From positions 62,001 through 126,000 of the forward strand of contig NZ_PPFD01000002.1 in the NCBI RefSeq assembly GCF_009653635.1: DNA of 64,000 nucleotides, given 5' to 3'. Origin of the DNA: Endozoicomonas sp. OPT23 (GTDB lineage: Bacteria > Pseudomonadota > Gammaproteobacteria > Pseudomonadales > Endozoicomonadaceae). Shown in pieces: positions 10,143 through 20,153 of the stretch. Position numbers and translations under genes: made by a program. Each line of letters opens with the position of its first letter. Position 1 is the stretch's first letter. Below the pieces are notes generated by a model. The model was not told the origin of the DNA, ran no database searches, and was given only the letters and a program-made list of their open reading frames with translations.

Positions 10143-11564
10143 ATGACCGAGGCAGTTCACTGTCACTACCATCAGAGCAATGCGGCAATATGGCATTGTG
10201 AACCTTGTCAGAAACATTACGGCGACTGTTGTGTACCCAATGTGCCAGAAGGTTATGACGAGCCTGCATGCACCTTGTGTCATGAACAGCTGACCTACCT
10301 GGGTGCTGCTCATACGGCTGAACCTTTCTGGCAGATTATCAATAAATTTTTTACCTATCCGGTTCAGTTATCGAGCCTGTCTTTTTTATTCGTCAGCGTC
10401 GTTATTGGTCTTCTTGCTCCATACACTGGCCCGGCGGAGCCAATTCTATCGCTGATTATGATGGCGGTTTTGATTAAATACTCTCTGCAGATTATCGAGG
10501 CAGTGAGTTTCGGAAGCTGGGAACCGCCATCATTGGAAGATGCTTTTTCAGCGGATGCATTGAGCTTGTTCTTTAAGCAGATGGCTATCTTCTTTGTTGG
10601 TGGTGTAGCACTCTACTTTATCGGTTCGTTGGGTTGGATCGCTTTCTTCGCGGCGCTTTTCTTTATGCTGCTGGGGGTGCCTGCATCGACGATGATTCTG
10701 GCTCGAGAGCAATCGCTGTTCAGTGCTATTAACCCAATCAAAATTGCCTTTGTTATGGCGGCGATTGGCTGGCCTTATCTGTTGCTCTACTTCTTCCTTA
10801 TCGTTCTATCTGGTGGTCCAGCTTATTTTATCGGCTTCCAGCTGGAGCCTTCGCCAGCGACTGTAGCGGCATCTTCCTTCCTTGGAGGCTACTTCTCCTT
10901 TGTTATGTACGCCATGATGGGGTATTGCCTCTATCAGTATCAGGCGACACTGGGGTATACCGCAGAGATGGAAGAGTTTGGGGAGGTTTCCGAGGAAGAT
11001 TATCGTAAGAGCAAGGCTATGGCGGACAGTCTGATTCTGATGCGTGAAGGGCGTGAAGAGGAGGCTTTAAAAGCCGTCAAAGCGGCACTGACGAATGCTG
11101 CGACCGATCTTCAGTTGAATAAGCGCTTCTTTCAATTGTTGATGTTGACTGCTTCTGATGAGATTTTGCAGAAATTTGTCGGTAAATACACTCAGAGATT
11201 GCTGATCGTTCGTAAGGATCATGAGGCGGCGGATATCTATCTTGAAGTCCGTAAGCGACTGAAGGCTTATATGCCGGCAACAGCCAGTGATCGATTCAAG
11301 TTGGCAAAAGCGTTATCCGAAACCGGCAAGGCCAGAGAGTCTCTCAGACTTCTTTTTAATATGCACAAAACCTTTCCGGACTTTGCCGGTATCCCTGAGG
11401 CCTATCTGCTGGTTGCGAAAATGCTCAGTGAAAATATGAATAATGACGAGCAGGCAAGGGTATACCTTGATTATGTGATCAAAAAATACCCGGACAGCAG
11501 GAAAGCGGAAGAAGCAAAAGTCTTCCGGCATGTTATCGACAAGCTGGCTACTCAGACAGCGTAA
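10143..11564 (+). CDS. B-box-type zinc finger, polytopic membrane and TPR-like protein
   Basis: Residues 5-50 hold a Cys/His array (CHYHQ, HCEPCQKHYGDCC, ACTLCHEQL) typical of B-box-like zinc-binding domains. Residues about 65-285 contain five or six hydrophobic membrane segments in a DUF4013/YIP1-like arrangement. The C-terminal ~190 residues are cytoplasmic helical repeats resembling TPRs (SETGKARESLRLLFNMHKTFPDF, NNDEQARVYLDYVIKKYPDSRKAEEA). An in-frame GTG at 10119 exists, but AGGATAGGA sits before the ATG at 10143, which I use. The function is unknown. A rhomboid protease, also a membrane protein with a helical tail, is encoded convergently next to it. Confidence 0.85.
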   Translation: MTEAVHCHYHQSNAAIWHCEPCQKHYGDCCVPNVPEGYDEPACTLCHEQLTYLGAAHTAEPFWQIINKFFTYPVQLSSLSFLFVSVVIGLLAPYTGPAEPILSLIMMAVLIKYSLQIIEAVSFGSWEPPSLEDAFSADALSLFFKQMAIFFVGGVALYFIGSLGWIAFFAALFFMLLGVPASTMILAREQSLFSAINPIKIAFVMAAIGWPYLLLYFFLIVLSGGPAYFIGFQLEPSPATVAASSFLGGYFSFVMYAMMGYCLYQYQATLGYTAEMEEFGEVSEEDYRKSKAMADSLILMREGREEEALKAVKAALTNAATDLQLNKRFFQLLMLTASDEILQKFVGKYTQRLLIVRKDHEAADIYLEVRKRLKAYMPATASDRFKLAKALSETGKARESLRLLFNMHKTFPDFAGIPEAYLLVAKMLSENMNNDEQARVYLDYVIKKYPDSRKAEEAKVFRHVIDKLATQTA

Positions 11565-11593
11565 CTGTCAGGCAGTTATGCAATATATAGGTG

Positions 11594-13003
11594 TCAGGCT
11601 GGAGCTTTCTCCAGCTTGTTCGCCTTAATGCTGTGCAGCATGGCAAGCAGTTTTTTATGCTGCTTTTCGTTTCTGTTTCGATAGTGGTTCACCAGTTTGT
11701 TGAGGGCGGGGAGAAATTGTTCCCTGTTCTCGGTCTTGCCAAAACAGTGCTGGATAAGCAGCAAGGCTTCCTCATGCTGAGCTGATGTCAGTAGTCTGTT
11801 GATCCAGAAAAGACTTATCTTGTCGTTTTTAAGCAATACAGGTGTCTTCAGGTAGTCTTTTACCATCATGCCAATCAGATGATCGGATGCAGGGCTTCTG
11901 GTCAGTTTAATAGTGGCCAGAACCAGCTGGTGATAGCTTTTATCCTGTTTACGCTTTCTGAGAGTGTAGAGACGTTTGATGATGTTGGTATCTTCAGGAT
12001 TATCCCGGTAAAGGCGTTCAATCAACGTTTGAGCCTTATCGTACTGAAGCTCATTCATCAGGCCGTCAAACTGTCTGATGGATTTCATTAAAGGCGTTTC
12101 TTCCGGCTCTTTCACTTCATCGTCTGCGAGGTTAAGCCAGGGGCGAGCCATTAAAGCTATACCTGCGCCTCCCAGAAGCCCGCCCATATGAGCCCAGTAG
12201 TTAACGTTTCCGGAAGCCAGTAGCTGTCCAAGAACCTCTTTGCCCAGCCAGATGGGAAAGATGATCAGTGCTGGTGCTTTGAAGAAATTGAAGTAAGGCC
12301 CAATCCAGTAAAAAAACTGTATCTTCCGATTCCGGTAAACGCCCAGATAGGCACCCATCAGTCCGGAAATAGCTCCGGAAGCGCCAACACCAAAACCGTT
12401 ATTCTGCCATTCCATAGCCCAGTAAAGCCCTGTCGCTGCAAACCCTGTCAGCAGGTAAGTGGCAAGATAGGCTCCTCGTCCCATGACTGCTTCCAGAGCA
12501 AAGCCAAAGATAAACAGGAAAACCATGTTACTCAGCAGGTGGCCAAAGCCACCATGAAGAAACATGGAGACAAAGGCGTCAATAAAGGAAGGTTGTGCCG
12601 GGTTGAAGCCATATTGTACAAAACTGACCTTGTCTCTTTTTTTCTCAATCAGAATGCGCGACATTTCCCATTCGCTGCCCGGGAAGTCAGGGTTGGTTCG
12701 CAGCGATCTTTCAAAATCGAGATCGTGCAGTAAAGAGCCGATCAGAACCTCTTCACCCATATCGGTATCCAGTGGAATAGATGCCCAGGTTTCCGGGTCT
12801 GTTTTGCTGAGGTGCTCAGAGTAGAGTTTGACTTCCTGTTCAGCAAAGCCGCTGCTTTGAAAATCTTCAGCCAGCTCCTCGTAGATTTGTCCATCCTTGA
12901 GTTGATAGCCGAAAAATACTGCGCAGTTGATAATAATCAGCAGCAAGGTGATGACTGGAGGTTTTCGCCAGTTCAGCTTTCTTTCGGCGGGTAAAATTAA
13001 CAT
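11594..13003 (-). CDS. rhomboid-family intramembrane serine protease
   Basis: Integral membrane protease that cleaves transmembrane substrates. The rhomboid core spans about residues 150-300: FLHGGFGHLLSNMVFLFIFG, the nucleophile motif GASGAISGLMGAYLG and the catalytic His segment NYWAHMGGLLGGAG. There is an additional N-terminal membrane segment (VITLLLIIINCAVFFGYQL) followed by a soluble insertion of ~120 residues, and a helical C-terminal tail of ~150 residues. At 469 residues it is much longer than GlpG-type rhomboids. It converges with the zinc-finger/TPR gene, 29 bases apart. Confidence 0.93.
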   Translation of the reverse strand: MLILPAERKLNWRKPPVITLLLIIINCAVFFGYQLKDGQIYEELAEDFQSSGFAEQEVKLYSEHLSKTDPETWASIPLDTDMGEEVLIGSLLHDLDFERSLRTNPDFPGSEWEMSRILIEKKRDKVSFVQYGFNPAQPSFIDAFVSMFLHGGFGHLLSNMVFLFIFGFALEAVMGRGAYLATYLLTGFAATGLYWAMEWQNNGFGVGASGAISGLMGAYLGVYRNRKIQFFYWIGPYFNFFKAPALIIFPIWLGKEVLGQLLASGNVNYWAHMGGLLGGAGIALMARPWLNLADDEVKEPEETPLMKSIRQFDGLMNELQYDKAQTLIERLYRDNPEDTNIIKRLYTLRKRKQDKSYHQLVLATIKLTRSPASDHLIGMMVKDYLKTPVLLKNDKISLFWINRLLTSAQHEEALLLIQHCFGKTENREQFLPALNKLVNHYRNRNEKQHKKLLAMLHSIKANKLEKAPA

Positions 13004-13145
13004 CTTGCGTCCTGCAAACTGAATTACTTAATAAGTGTCGTATTTATAACAGGCAGAGAGGGGTGTGAAAAGTTTTTGTAAACACCAGATGGTATCGCAG
13101 GAAAATTGCTCCTGCATTTTCAGCATACCGCTAATCCCTGAGCAT

Positions 13146-13174
13146 AAAAAAGCCGTGCAATGCACGGCTTTTTT
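13146..13174. terminator. bidirectional-looking terminator downstream of rpoD
   Basis: AAAAAAGCCGTGC (13146-13158) pairs perfectly with GCACGGCTTTTTT (13162-13174) around an AAT loop. T-runs occur on both strands. It lies just past the rpoD stop on the minus strand. Confidence 0.93.
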
Positions 13175-13194
13175 AGACTTGCCTGAATGAATAC

Positions 13195-15018
13195 TTATTC
13201 GTCCAGGAAGCTTCTCAGGTGGTCCGAGCGAGTAGGATGACGCAGCTTACGCAGAGCCTTGGCTTCAATCTGACGAATACGCTCACGGGTAACGTCAAAC
13301 TGTTTACCAACTTCTTCCAGTGTATGGTCGGTGTTCATATCGATACCGAAACGCATACGAAGAACTTTCGCTTCACGGGCTGTCAAACCAGACAGAACGT
13401 TGCGGGTAGACTCTTTCAGGCCGGTGCCGGTAGCACGATCGATTGGAGACTGAATGGTCGCGTCTTCAATGAAGTCGCCCAGATGGGAGTCTTCATCATC
13501 ACCGATCGGTGTTTCCATGGAGATAGGCTCCTTGGAAATCTTCAGTACCTTGCGAATCTTGTCTTCCGGCATTTCCATGCGTACTGCCAGTTCTTCCGGA
13601 GTCGGCTCACGGCCCATCTCCTGCAGCATCTGACGGGAGATACGGTTCAGCTTGTTGATGGTCTCAATCATGTGAACCGGAATACGGATGGTTCTGGCCT
13701 GGTCGGCAATAGAACGAGTAATCGCCTGACGAATCCACCAGGTAGCATAAGTAGAGAACTTATAACCACGACGGTATTCAAACTTGTCTACCGCTTTCAT
13801 CAGGCCGATGTTGCCTTCCTGAATCAGATCCAGGAACTGCAGACCACGGTTGGTGTACTTCTTGGCGATAGAGATAACCAGACGCAGGTTAGCCTCAACC
13901 ATTTCTTTCTTGGCACGACGGGCGCGTGCTTCACCCAGAGACATCTTGCGGTTGATGTCTTTAATCTGAATCAGGGTGCAGCCGTACTCACGTTCGGCAC
14001 TGATCAGTTTCTTCTGAGCGCGGACAATTTCATCACGGTATTTCTCAACAGCTTCGGAGTAACCCGCACTGCCGGAAGTGATGTCGTTCATCCATTCCAG
14101 ATTGGTTTCATTGCTTGGGAAGGTTTTCAGGAAAATCTTCCGCGGCATTTTTGCACGTCGTACACAGAACTGCATGATGGCGCGTTCATTGCTACGAATA
14201 CGATCCAGCGTGTTACGAATGCGAAAGACCAGCATATCGAAGATACGCGGTATCAGCTTTAGCGGCATGAAGGCTTCTGCCAGCTCTTTCTGAGCTGCCA
14301 CTACAACCTGAGTACCAAATGCTTCGGTTTCCAGCAGAGTCAGAACCGCTTCATGCTTGTCACGCAGTGCGCCAAAGCGTTCGGCAGCTTCTTCCGGATC
14401 AAGGCCGCCTGGTTCTTCGTCTTCATCATCGTCGTCGTCAGAGTTGTCTTTATCAAACTTCTCTTCGACAACCGGAGGAATGACAGGTGCAGGAATCGGA
14501 TCGGAATCCGGATCAATGTAACCGCTGATCAAGTCGGTCAGGCGACCTTCTTCTTCAACAATGCGGTCGTATTCGTCCAGAACAAGTTGGACAGATCCCG
14601 GGAAAATAGAAAGAGCGGACATGACTTCACGAAGGCCTTCCTCGATGCGCTTGGCAATCTGGATTTCGCCTTCACGGGTCAGCAGTTCAACGGTGCCCAT
14701 TTCACGCATGTACATGCGTACTGGGTCGGTCGTCCGACCGGCTTCCTGTTCTACGGCAGCCAGAGCAGCGGCAGCTTCTTCTGCAGCAGCTTCATCAGTG
14801 TCGGCTTCGGCGAGGAGCAGGGTATCAGCGTCCGGCGCTGTCTCGTAGACTGTGATACCCATGTCGTTGATCATGCGAATAATATCTTCCACCTGATCCG
14901 GATCCGAGATATCCTCGGGCAGGTGGTCGTTTACCTCCGCGTAAGTCAGGTATCCCTGTTCCTTACCGCGAGAGATAAGCTCTTTCAGTCGGGATTGTTG
15001 TTGCGAGTTAGCTGACAT
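13195..15018 (-). CDS. rpoD: RNA polymerase primary sigma factor (sigma-70)
   Basis: Housekeeping sigma factor. The 607-residue protein has region 1.1 ([24 protein letters not shown]), an acidic non-conserved region ([15 protein letters not shown], about residue 200), regions 2.1-2.4 ([31 protein letters not shown]), 3.0-3.2, and region 4.2 ending [18 protein letters not shown]. Ends LRSFLDE as in E. coli RpoD. AAAGGG lies before the ATG. It is the last gene of rpsU-yqeY-dnaG-rpoD, separated from dnaG by 522 bases that contain its own promoter candidate. Confidence 0.98.
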   Translation of the reverse strand: MSANSQQQSRLKELISRGKEQGYLTYAEVNDHLPEDISDPDQVEDIIRMINDMGITVYETAPDADTLLLAEADTDEAAAEEAAAALAAVEQEAGRTTDPVRMYMREMGTVELLTREGEIQIAKRIEEGLREVMSALSIFPGSVQLVLDEYDRIVEEEGRLTDLISGYIDPDSDPIPAPVIPPVVEEKFDKDNSDDDDDEDEEPGGLDPEEAAERFGALRDKHEAVLTLLETEAFGTQVVVAAQKELAEAFMPLKLIPRIFDMLVFRIRNTLDRIRSNERAIMQFCVRRAKMPRKIFLKTFPSNETNLEWMNDITSGSAGYSEAVEKYRDEIVRAQKKLISAEREYGCTLIQIKDINRKMSLGEARARRAKKEMVEANLRLVISIAKKYTNRGLQFLDLIQEGNIGLMKAVDKFEYRRGYKFSTYATWWIRQAITRSIADQARTIRIPVHMIETINKLNRISRQMLQEMGREPTPEELAVRMEMPEDKIRKVLKISKEPISMETPIGDDEDSHLGDFIEDATIQSPIDRATGTGLKESTRNVLSGLTAREAKVLRMRFGIDMNTDHTLEEVGKQFDVTRERIRQIEAKALRKLRHPTRSDHLRSFLDE

Positions 15019-15540
15019 ATCAACCCTTTAACAGCGAAAGTGGAGTGCCGGACGAAAAAAAACGTAAGCAGGCAATTATAGCTCAAAATCTGTGGGTTTT
15101 TCCACACGTGAACGCACTCGCTATGCGCAAACGTTGTTGAAAACGCGCACGATCTTAATAGGACGAGGCACCTGAAAAATACTATCCATGGTGAAGAATC
15201 CCGTTCCCTGGTTTATTACCGTGATGATGTGCAGCGACTGGTTTGATTTCCGACCATGCAATTCATGCACAGGAAGACATCATTATTCAGTTGTGAACGA
15301 CCAGTTTCAGACTACTCAATCATACTCGCTTGTCGCTGTTTCAGACCGGATTCAAAATCAGGTGTGTGGTCAATAACGGCTTCCCACATAGCACAGTGAA
15401 ATTCAAGTATACCTAAAAATACGTGCGTCGCCATAAATTAGCCGAGAAAAAAATAATTGCCAGCTGTTGTGGAAAGAAGTTTTAGCCCCTTGTCTGACAA
15501 GGCTTAACCATGGCTAACTGTTTTTTGCACGTCCTTTGTC
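15019..15540. other. 522-base dnaG-rpoD intergenic region
   Basis: No convincing gene; a 62-codon plus-strand frame at 15188 has no supporting features. On the minus strand it contains a perfect TATAAT (15075-15080) upstream of rpoD and a TGTGG-GTTTTT-CCACA inverted repeat (15091-15106). A weak CCTTGT/ACAAGG hairpin (15488-15502) follows dnaG. Region fits independent rpoD transcription. Confidence 0.55.
15075..15080 (-). promoter_or_regulatory. candidate rpoD promoter -10 (TATAAT)
   Basis: A consensus TATAAT on the minus strand lies about 57 bases before the rpoD start codon. There is no good -35 hexamer at the usual distance. A TGTGG/CCACA inverted repeat straddles the expected -35 position, so activator or operator control is possible. 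Confidence 0.45.
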
Positions 15541-17541
15541 TTATGACTTTGAGGAGTCTTTGACGCCAAATCGTTGCCGTTGTTTTTCCAGTAGTGCTTC
15601 AAGACGGCTCTTATCATCAGAATCAATCTGACTTGGTTTCTTGCTGGTGAGGCTCTGCCTCAAGGCTTCCGAAGCAGATCTTGATTCCATCAAGGTGCCC
15701 CGCTCACGAATACGCTGAATGGCTTCCCAGAATTCAGCGTCGTTTGGTTCGTGGCCCAGTTCAAGGGTGGCCACATGCTGCAGGCGTTCACCTTTGGTGG
15801 TGCCATGCCACTGGGCGATCAGGGCAATGGTGGACAGGTTAGGCTGCAGTTGCAGAGCCTTGATCAATTCCAGCAGGAGTTGAGTGTCAGGATGATTGTC
15901 CTGCTCCAGCGAATTAACCTGTTCAACCTTTACAGCCAGTTCGGTATTACAAAGTAAGTGTCGTATGGCATAGATGGACAGGCCTACTTTGAGCGGTGCT
16001 GCTGGTGCTGGCTGTTGAAAACCTTTATTAAAACCCTTACCGCGTTTTTTGAAAAACTGCTGGCCACTTGGCTGAGCGTATTCCTGGTAGCCATAGTGAT
16101 CGACCCTATGATCATTTCTATGCTGGTCCATATGGCTATCGATATGAGCAGGGTCATAATTCATGACTTGCTCATTAATGTAGGCAGGTGGTTCATTCTG
16201 CTGGATAGGCTCGGCAGGTGTAGTCTGCTTTTGTTGTTGTTCTTCTGCCAGATGAGTTTCAAGCGTATTGCTGTCGAGACCTGTCAGGTCGGACAGTCTT
16301 TGTAATACCAGCTTTTTGAAAATACTGTCGGGCAGTTTGCCGACATAAGGCTGTGCCAGTTTAGTCAGTCGAGCTCGACCATCCATGGAGTCGAGATTCA
16401 GGCCGTCTTCCAGTTCCCGAAACAGAAAGTTATCCAGACTGAGAGCTTCGACTTTAATACGCTCCAGAAAAGCTTCTTTGCCTTCCTGTCGCACCATGCT
16501 GTCCGGATCTTCTCCCTGTGGGAGGAACAGGAAGCGCGCCTGCTTGCCATCCTGCATAACGGGCAGTGTGGATTCCAGCGCTCGCCATGCGGCTCTGCGG
16601 CCGGCATCATCGCCGTCAAAGCAGAACACCACTTCCGGCACCATTTTGAACAATCGCTGCATATGATCGAGTGTGGTTGCGGTACCAAGGGTGGCAACAG
16701 CGTAACTGATGCCCAGTTGAGCCAGCGCAACCACGTCCATATAGCCTTCGACAACAATGACTCGTTCGAGATTGCGGTTGTTTTGTTTGGCTTCATAAAG
16801 GCCGTAGAGCTCTCTGCCTTTATGGAAAATAGGGGACTCTGGCGAGTTCAGATATTTTGGCTTGGCATCGCCAAGCACTCGCCCACCAAAAGCAATGATG
16901 CGGCCGCGACTGTCCCGAATAGGAAACATGATTCGATCGCGGAATCGGTCGTAACGTTTTTTGCTCTCTTCGTTTTCGACCAACATGCCGGTTTTGACCA
17001 GCTGGCCTTCTTTCTCCTGAGTGTCGCCCAGCAGTTTATGAAGGTGATCCCAGCCGGAAGGGGCGTAACCGATGCCAAAACTCTTACAGGTCTGGCCATC
17101 GAGTCCGCGATTTTTCAGGTAGCCGATAGCTTTTGGCGCATCATTGGCTTTCCGCAGTTGCTCTTCGTAGGAGCTGGATGCTTTTCGCATCAGTTCATAG
17201 AGCTCTGAATAATCCGGGCGATGATTCCTGCTAGTGCCTTGCTCTCTGGGTACTTCCATACCCATCAGGCCAGACAGGTTGTCGATGGCGGCAGGAAAGT
17301 CGAGATGGTCGAAATCCATTACAAAGCCAAGAGCGTTGCCACTGGCGCCACAGCCAAAGCAGTAATAAAACTGTTTGTCAGGGCTGACGGTGAAAGAAGG
17401 GGATTTTTCCTGATGAAAAGGGCAGCAGGCAGAGTAGTTACGACCGGTTTTTTTGAGTTTTACGCGACTGTCGACAATATCCACAATGTCGATACGGGAT
17501 AGCAGATCATCAATAAACGTCTGTGGTATGCGACCAGCCAT
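15541..17541 (-). CDS. dnaG: DNA primase
   Basis: Synthesises RNA primers for replication. An N-terminal CHC2 zinc finger (CPFHQEKSPSFTVSPDKQFYYCFGCGASGNA, residues about 40-70), the TOPRIM core (RVIVVEGYMDVVALAQLG, CFDGDDAGRRAA) and a C-terminal DnaB-binding domain are all present. At 666 residues it exceeds E. coli DnaG (581). Much of the excess is a His/Gln-rich low-complexity linker (about residues 435-515, including DQHRNDHRVDHYGYQEY) before the helicase-binding domain. Part of the macromolecular synthesis operon. Confidence 0.97.
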   Translation of the reverse strand: MAGRIPQTFIDDLLSRIDIVDIVDSRVKLKKTGRNYSACCPFHQEKSPSFTVSPDKQFYYCFGCGASGNALGFVMDFDHLDFPAAIDNLSGLMGMEVPREQGTSRNHRPDYSELYELMRKASSSYEEQLRKANDAPKAIGYLKNRGLDGQTCKSFGIGYAPSGWDHLHKLLGDTQEKEGQLVKTGMLVENEESKKRYDRFRDRIMFPIRDSRGRIIAFGGRVLGDAKPKYLNSPESPIFHKGRELYGLYEAKQNNRNLERVIVVEGYMDVVALAQLGISYAVATLGTATTLDHMQRLFKMVPEVVFCFDGDDAGRRAAWRALESTLPVMQDGKQARFLFLPQGEDPDSMVRQEGKEAFLERIKVEALSLDNFLFRELEDGLNLDSMDGRARLTKLAQPYVGKLPDSIFKKLVLQRLSDLTGLDSNTLETHLAEEQQQKQTTPAEPIQQNEPPAYINEQVMNYDPAHIDSHMDQHRNDHRVDHYGYQEYAQPSGQQFFKKRGKGFNKGFQQPAPAAPLKVGLSIYAIRHLLCNTELAVKVEQVNSLEQDNHPDTQLLLELIKALQLQPNLSTIALIAQWHGTTKGERLQHVATLELGHEPNDAEFWEAIQRIRERGTLMESRSASEALRQSLTSKKPSQIDSDDKSRLEALLEKQRQRFGVKDSSKS

Positions 17542-17584
17542 AGCAGAAGGGTGCCAGAAAAAGGAAGTAAGGAACTCACGATAT

Positions 17585-17639
17585 TATATTATCGCACTAT
17601 ATTATCGCGACTATATCACCGCGACTATATCATTGTGCC
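17585..17639. repeat. 14-bp tandem repeat, four units
   Basis: Four adjacent units of 13-14 bases: TATATTATCGCAC, TATATTATCGCGAC, TATATCACCGCGAC, TATATCATTGTGCC. They lie in the 190-base gap between yqeY and dnaG. The number and size do not fit CRISPR. Could be a slippage product or a binding-site array. Confidence 0.7.
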
Positions 17640-17731
17640 ATGATCATCGTAACGAGATGGGAATAAAATCGAAATGAAAGAAGGTGTCAGCAAGTCGGGG
17701 TCAGGTTACGAGGTAACTGCTGATCAAACGG

Positions 17732-18181
17732 TTAAGCAAGCTGCTGCTTGACGACCTGACTGACCTGGTTCATGTCGGCACGACCTTGAACCTGAGGTTT
17801 GACTATACCCATTACCTTGCCCATATCGCGCATGCTTTCGGCACCGCTTTTGGCAATGGCATCATTAACCAGCTGGATAATTTCGTCAGAGGAGAGCTGT
17901 TCAGGAAGAAATTCCTTGATCACCACTAATTCGGCTTTTTCCGTATCAGCGAGATCGGTGCGCCCTGCAGACTCGAACTGAGTGATGGCATCGCGGCGTT
18001 GCTTGGCCATCTTGTCGAGTGCTGCAAGGGCACGGGTGTCGTCGAGCGATTTCTCGTCGACTTCAATACGTTTCAGTTCAGCCAGAGCCATCCGGATAGC
18101 ACCCAGACGCACTTTTTCACGAGCACGCATGGCATCCTTCATTGCAGCAGTCAGTTGTTCCTTGACTTTGCATTCGCTCAT
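17732..18181 (-). CDS. yqeY: GatB/YqeY domain protein
   Basis: 149-residue member of the YqeY family, related to the tRNA-binding tail domain of GatB. Recognisable blocks are LTAAMKDAMRAREKVRLGAIRMALAELKRIEVD and the C-terminal GKVMGIVKPQVQGRADMNQVSQVVKQQL. The cellular role is not well defined; tRNA or amidotransferase-related function is inferred from the family. It lies between rpsU and dnaG, the standard position in many gammaproteobacteria. Confidence 0.93.
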   Translation of the reverse strand: MSECKVKEQLTAAMKDAMRAREKVRLGAIRMALAELKRIEVDEKSLDDTRALAALDKMAKQRRDAITQFESAGRTDLADTEKAELVVIKEFLPEQLSSDEIIQLVNDAIAKSGAESMRDMGKVMGIVKPQVQGRADMNQVSQVVKQQLA

Positions 18182-18311
18182 TTGGCTTCCCCGGTAGTTG
18201 CCAGCCTGGCAGATGATTCTTTAGATGAACTCTTTAGAAGAGAACGTCAGAAGAGCACTGTCAGGAGAATCAATTACAGTATTGAAGGTATCAGGACCTG
18301 AAAATCAGATC

Positions 18312-18527
18312 TCAATACAGACGTTCGCGACGACGCTGTTCGCGCTGCAGTTTTTTCAAATGACGCTTAACGGCAGCAGCTGCTTTACGCTTGCGAACGG
18401 AAGTAGGCTTTTCGTAATGTTCACGACGACGTACTTCAGCCAGGATACCGGCTTTTTCGCAGGAGCGCTTAAAACGGCGCAGAGCTACGTCAAACGGTTC
18501 ATTCTCTTTAACTTTAACAGCAGGCAT
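18312..18527 (-). CDS. rpsU: 30S ribosomal protein S21
   Basis: Small basic ribosomal protein important for early initiation complexes. The 71-residue product [21 protein letters not shown]...LYR-type sequence matches S21 across its length, including [45 protein letters not shown] strong AAGGAAGGTGA ribosome binding site precedes the ATG. First gene of rpsU-yqeY-dnaG-rpoD, divergent from tsaD. Confidence 0.97.
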   Translation of the reverse strand: MPAVKVKENEPFDVALRRFKRSCEKAGILAEVRRREHYEKPTSVRKRKAAAAVKRHLKKLQREQRRRERLY

Positions 18528-19066
18528 GCAGAGATCACCTTCCTTTCAAAATTCGTTAGTTCAATATAGGTTGGATTGCAGCCCGGCATCATAACATCTG
18601 GTCTTTACCCCTCCTACTCTTTTTAACTGACACGGTGGTCAGATAGGCAGAGAGAGCGGAGAAACACTCCTGTTTTCCTTTAGAAATCAGGAAGAAGCTA
18701 AATTTCCGACCCGCAAAAAAGTCTGTACTAATGCAACAGACTAGCCGCGTATTTTCAGGGGTGCGAATTTTATAGACTATTTCCAGTAAATGCAAAATCG
18801 GCGTTTTGCAACCGTTTTGTCCTATGGTTATGGCAGCAGCCCGGTCAGTTGTAACAGGTAGCAGCAGACATTGGCTGAAGCCATAGGTTTTGCAGTATTA
18901 TGCGTCCTTTTTAACGCTCTTGTTCGAGAGCACTGGAACTGGTCATCTTCAGCTATTTTTCCCTTATCCACAGGGATTTAAACCAGCGTGAATGATGGAA
19001 ATCCATAAAGCCTGTGGGTACTTTTCACATGCTGAATCAGGTCCAAAGAATGAATCAGGTTAACGA
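18528..19066. other. 539-base divergent rpsU/tsaD intergenic region
   Basis: No gene is supported; the 68-codon minus-strand frame at 18589-18795 lacks a family match and a good ribosome binding site. The region must contain the divergent rpsU and tsaD promoters, but I could not pick convincing hexamers. No tRNA or strong hairpin was seen. Confidence 0.5.
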
Positions 19067-20092
19067 ATGAAAGTTCTCGGGATTGAAACCTCCTGTGATG
19101 AGTCCGGTATTGCTCTGTACGACAGCGAGAAAGGTTTGCTGGCGGATGCACTGTACAGCCAGATTGAAATGCATACTGAATACGGCGGAGTAGTTCCAGA
19201 ACTAGCGTCCCGTGACCATATTCAGCGAGTCCTGCCACTGATCAATCAGGTGCTGGAACAAGCTGGCCTGCAACGCTCCGATATTGATGCCATTGCATAC
19301 ACCAAAGGCCCAGGTCTGATTGGTGCTTTGATGGTGGGTGCCAGTATTGGCCGCTCAATGGCCTGGGCGTTGGGTATTCCTGCGGTGGGTGTTCACCATA
19401 TGGAAGGGCATCTGTTAGCGCCAATGCTGGAAGATAATTCGCCAGAGTTTCCGTTTCTGGCGCTGCTGGTGTCTGGCGGTCATACCCAGCTGGTTCGGGT
19501 AGATGGCATAGGTCAATACCAGTTGTTGGGTGAGTCCATTGATGATGCAGCGGGTGAAGCCTTTGATAAAGTCGCTTCCATGCTGGAGTTGGGCTATCCC
19601 GGTGGTCCAAAGATTTCCATGCTGGCGGAGAAGGGCACAGAGGGTCGTTTCAAGTTTCCTCGCCCAATGTGTGACCGCCCAGGTTTAGACTTTAGTTTCA
19701 GTGGTCTTAAAACCTTTACCCTGAATACAGTGGCTAAATGCCGTGAAGCTGGCCAGTTTGATGATCAGGATCGTGCAGATGTTGCTTTAGCTTTTGAAGA
19801 AGCGGTAGTCGGCACACTGGCCTTCAAATGCAGGAGAGCATTGCGTGAGACTGGTCTGAAGCAGCTGGTTATTGCCGGTGGTGTCAGCGCCAACAAAAGA
19901 TTACGGGTGCAGCTGGAAGCTATGGCGAAAAAGGAAGGCGGCAGCTTGCGTTATGCCCGCCCTGAATTCTGTACTGATAACGGCGCCATGATTGCCTATG
20001 CAGGCTGTCAAAGATTGCTGGCTGGCGAAGCTGAGGAACTGACTGTCGCACCTCAGCCAAGGTGGAATATGGAAGAATTGGCCGCGGTATAG
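19067..20092 (+). CDS. tsaD: tRNA N6-adenosine threonylcarbamoyltransferase TsaD
   Basis: Transfers the threonylcarbamoyl group to A37 of ANN-decoding tRNAs, with TsaB and TsaE. The 341-residue protein starts [19 protein letters not shown]. It carries the metal-binding HMEGH motif (His111, His115), the ASKR-type nucleotide-binding glycines ([11 protein letters not shown]) and the C-terminal [17 protein letters not shown] motif. Divergent from rpsU, the usual gammaproteobacterial arrangement. plsY, commonly next on this strand or opposite in Pseudomonas, is absent; three unrelated paralogues follow instead. Confidence 0.98.
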   Translation: MKVLGIETSCDESGIALYDSEKGLLADALYSQIEMHTEYGGVVPELASRDHIQRVLPLINQVLEQAGLQRSDIDAIAYTKGPGLIGALMVGASIGRSMAWALGIPAVGVHHMEGHLLAPMLEDNSPEFPFLALLVSGGHTQLVRVDGIGQYQLLGESIDDAAGEAFDKVASMLELGYPGGPKISMLAEKGTEGRFKFPRPMCDRPGLDFSFSGLKTFTLNTVAKCREAGQFDDQDRADVALAFEEAVVGTLAFKCRRALRETGLKQLVIAGGVSANKRLRVQLEAMAKKEGGSLRYARPEFCTDNGAMIAYAGCQRLLAGEAEELTVAPQPRWNMEELAAV

Positions 20093-20109
20093 CTCGACAT
20101 TGTTAAAAG

Positions 20110-20144
20110 CCTGAAGATAGTCCTTGGTGGGACTTGTCTTCAGG
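20110..20144. terminator. hairpin between convergent tsaD and paralogue A
   Basis: CCTGAAGA (20110-20117) pairs with TCTTCAGG (20137-20144), with an inner AGTCC/GGGACT stem around a small bulge. On the minus strand it is followed by CTTTTAAC, so it probably terminates the minus-strand gene; on the plus strand the T-tract is poor. Confidence 0.7.
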
Positions 20145-20153
20145 TGTGGACAT

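Noticed and set aside
13219-14262. 347-codon plus-strand frame inside rpoD
   Set aside because: Antisense shadow of a certain gene.
15188-15376. 62-codon plus-strand frame between dnaG and rpoD
   Set aside because: No family resemblance or start signal; composition as expected for intergenic DNA.
17585-17639. Possible CRISPR remnant
   Set aside because: 14-base units without spacers, only four copies and no cas genes.
18589-18795. 68-codon minus-strand frame upstream of rpsU
   Set aside because: No ribosome binding site, no recognisable sequence; lies in the divergent promoter region.
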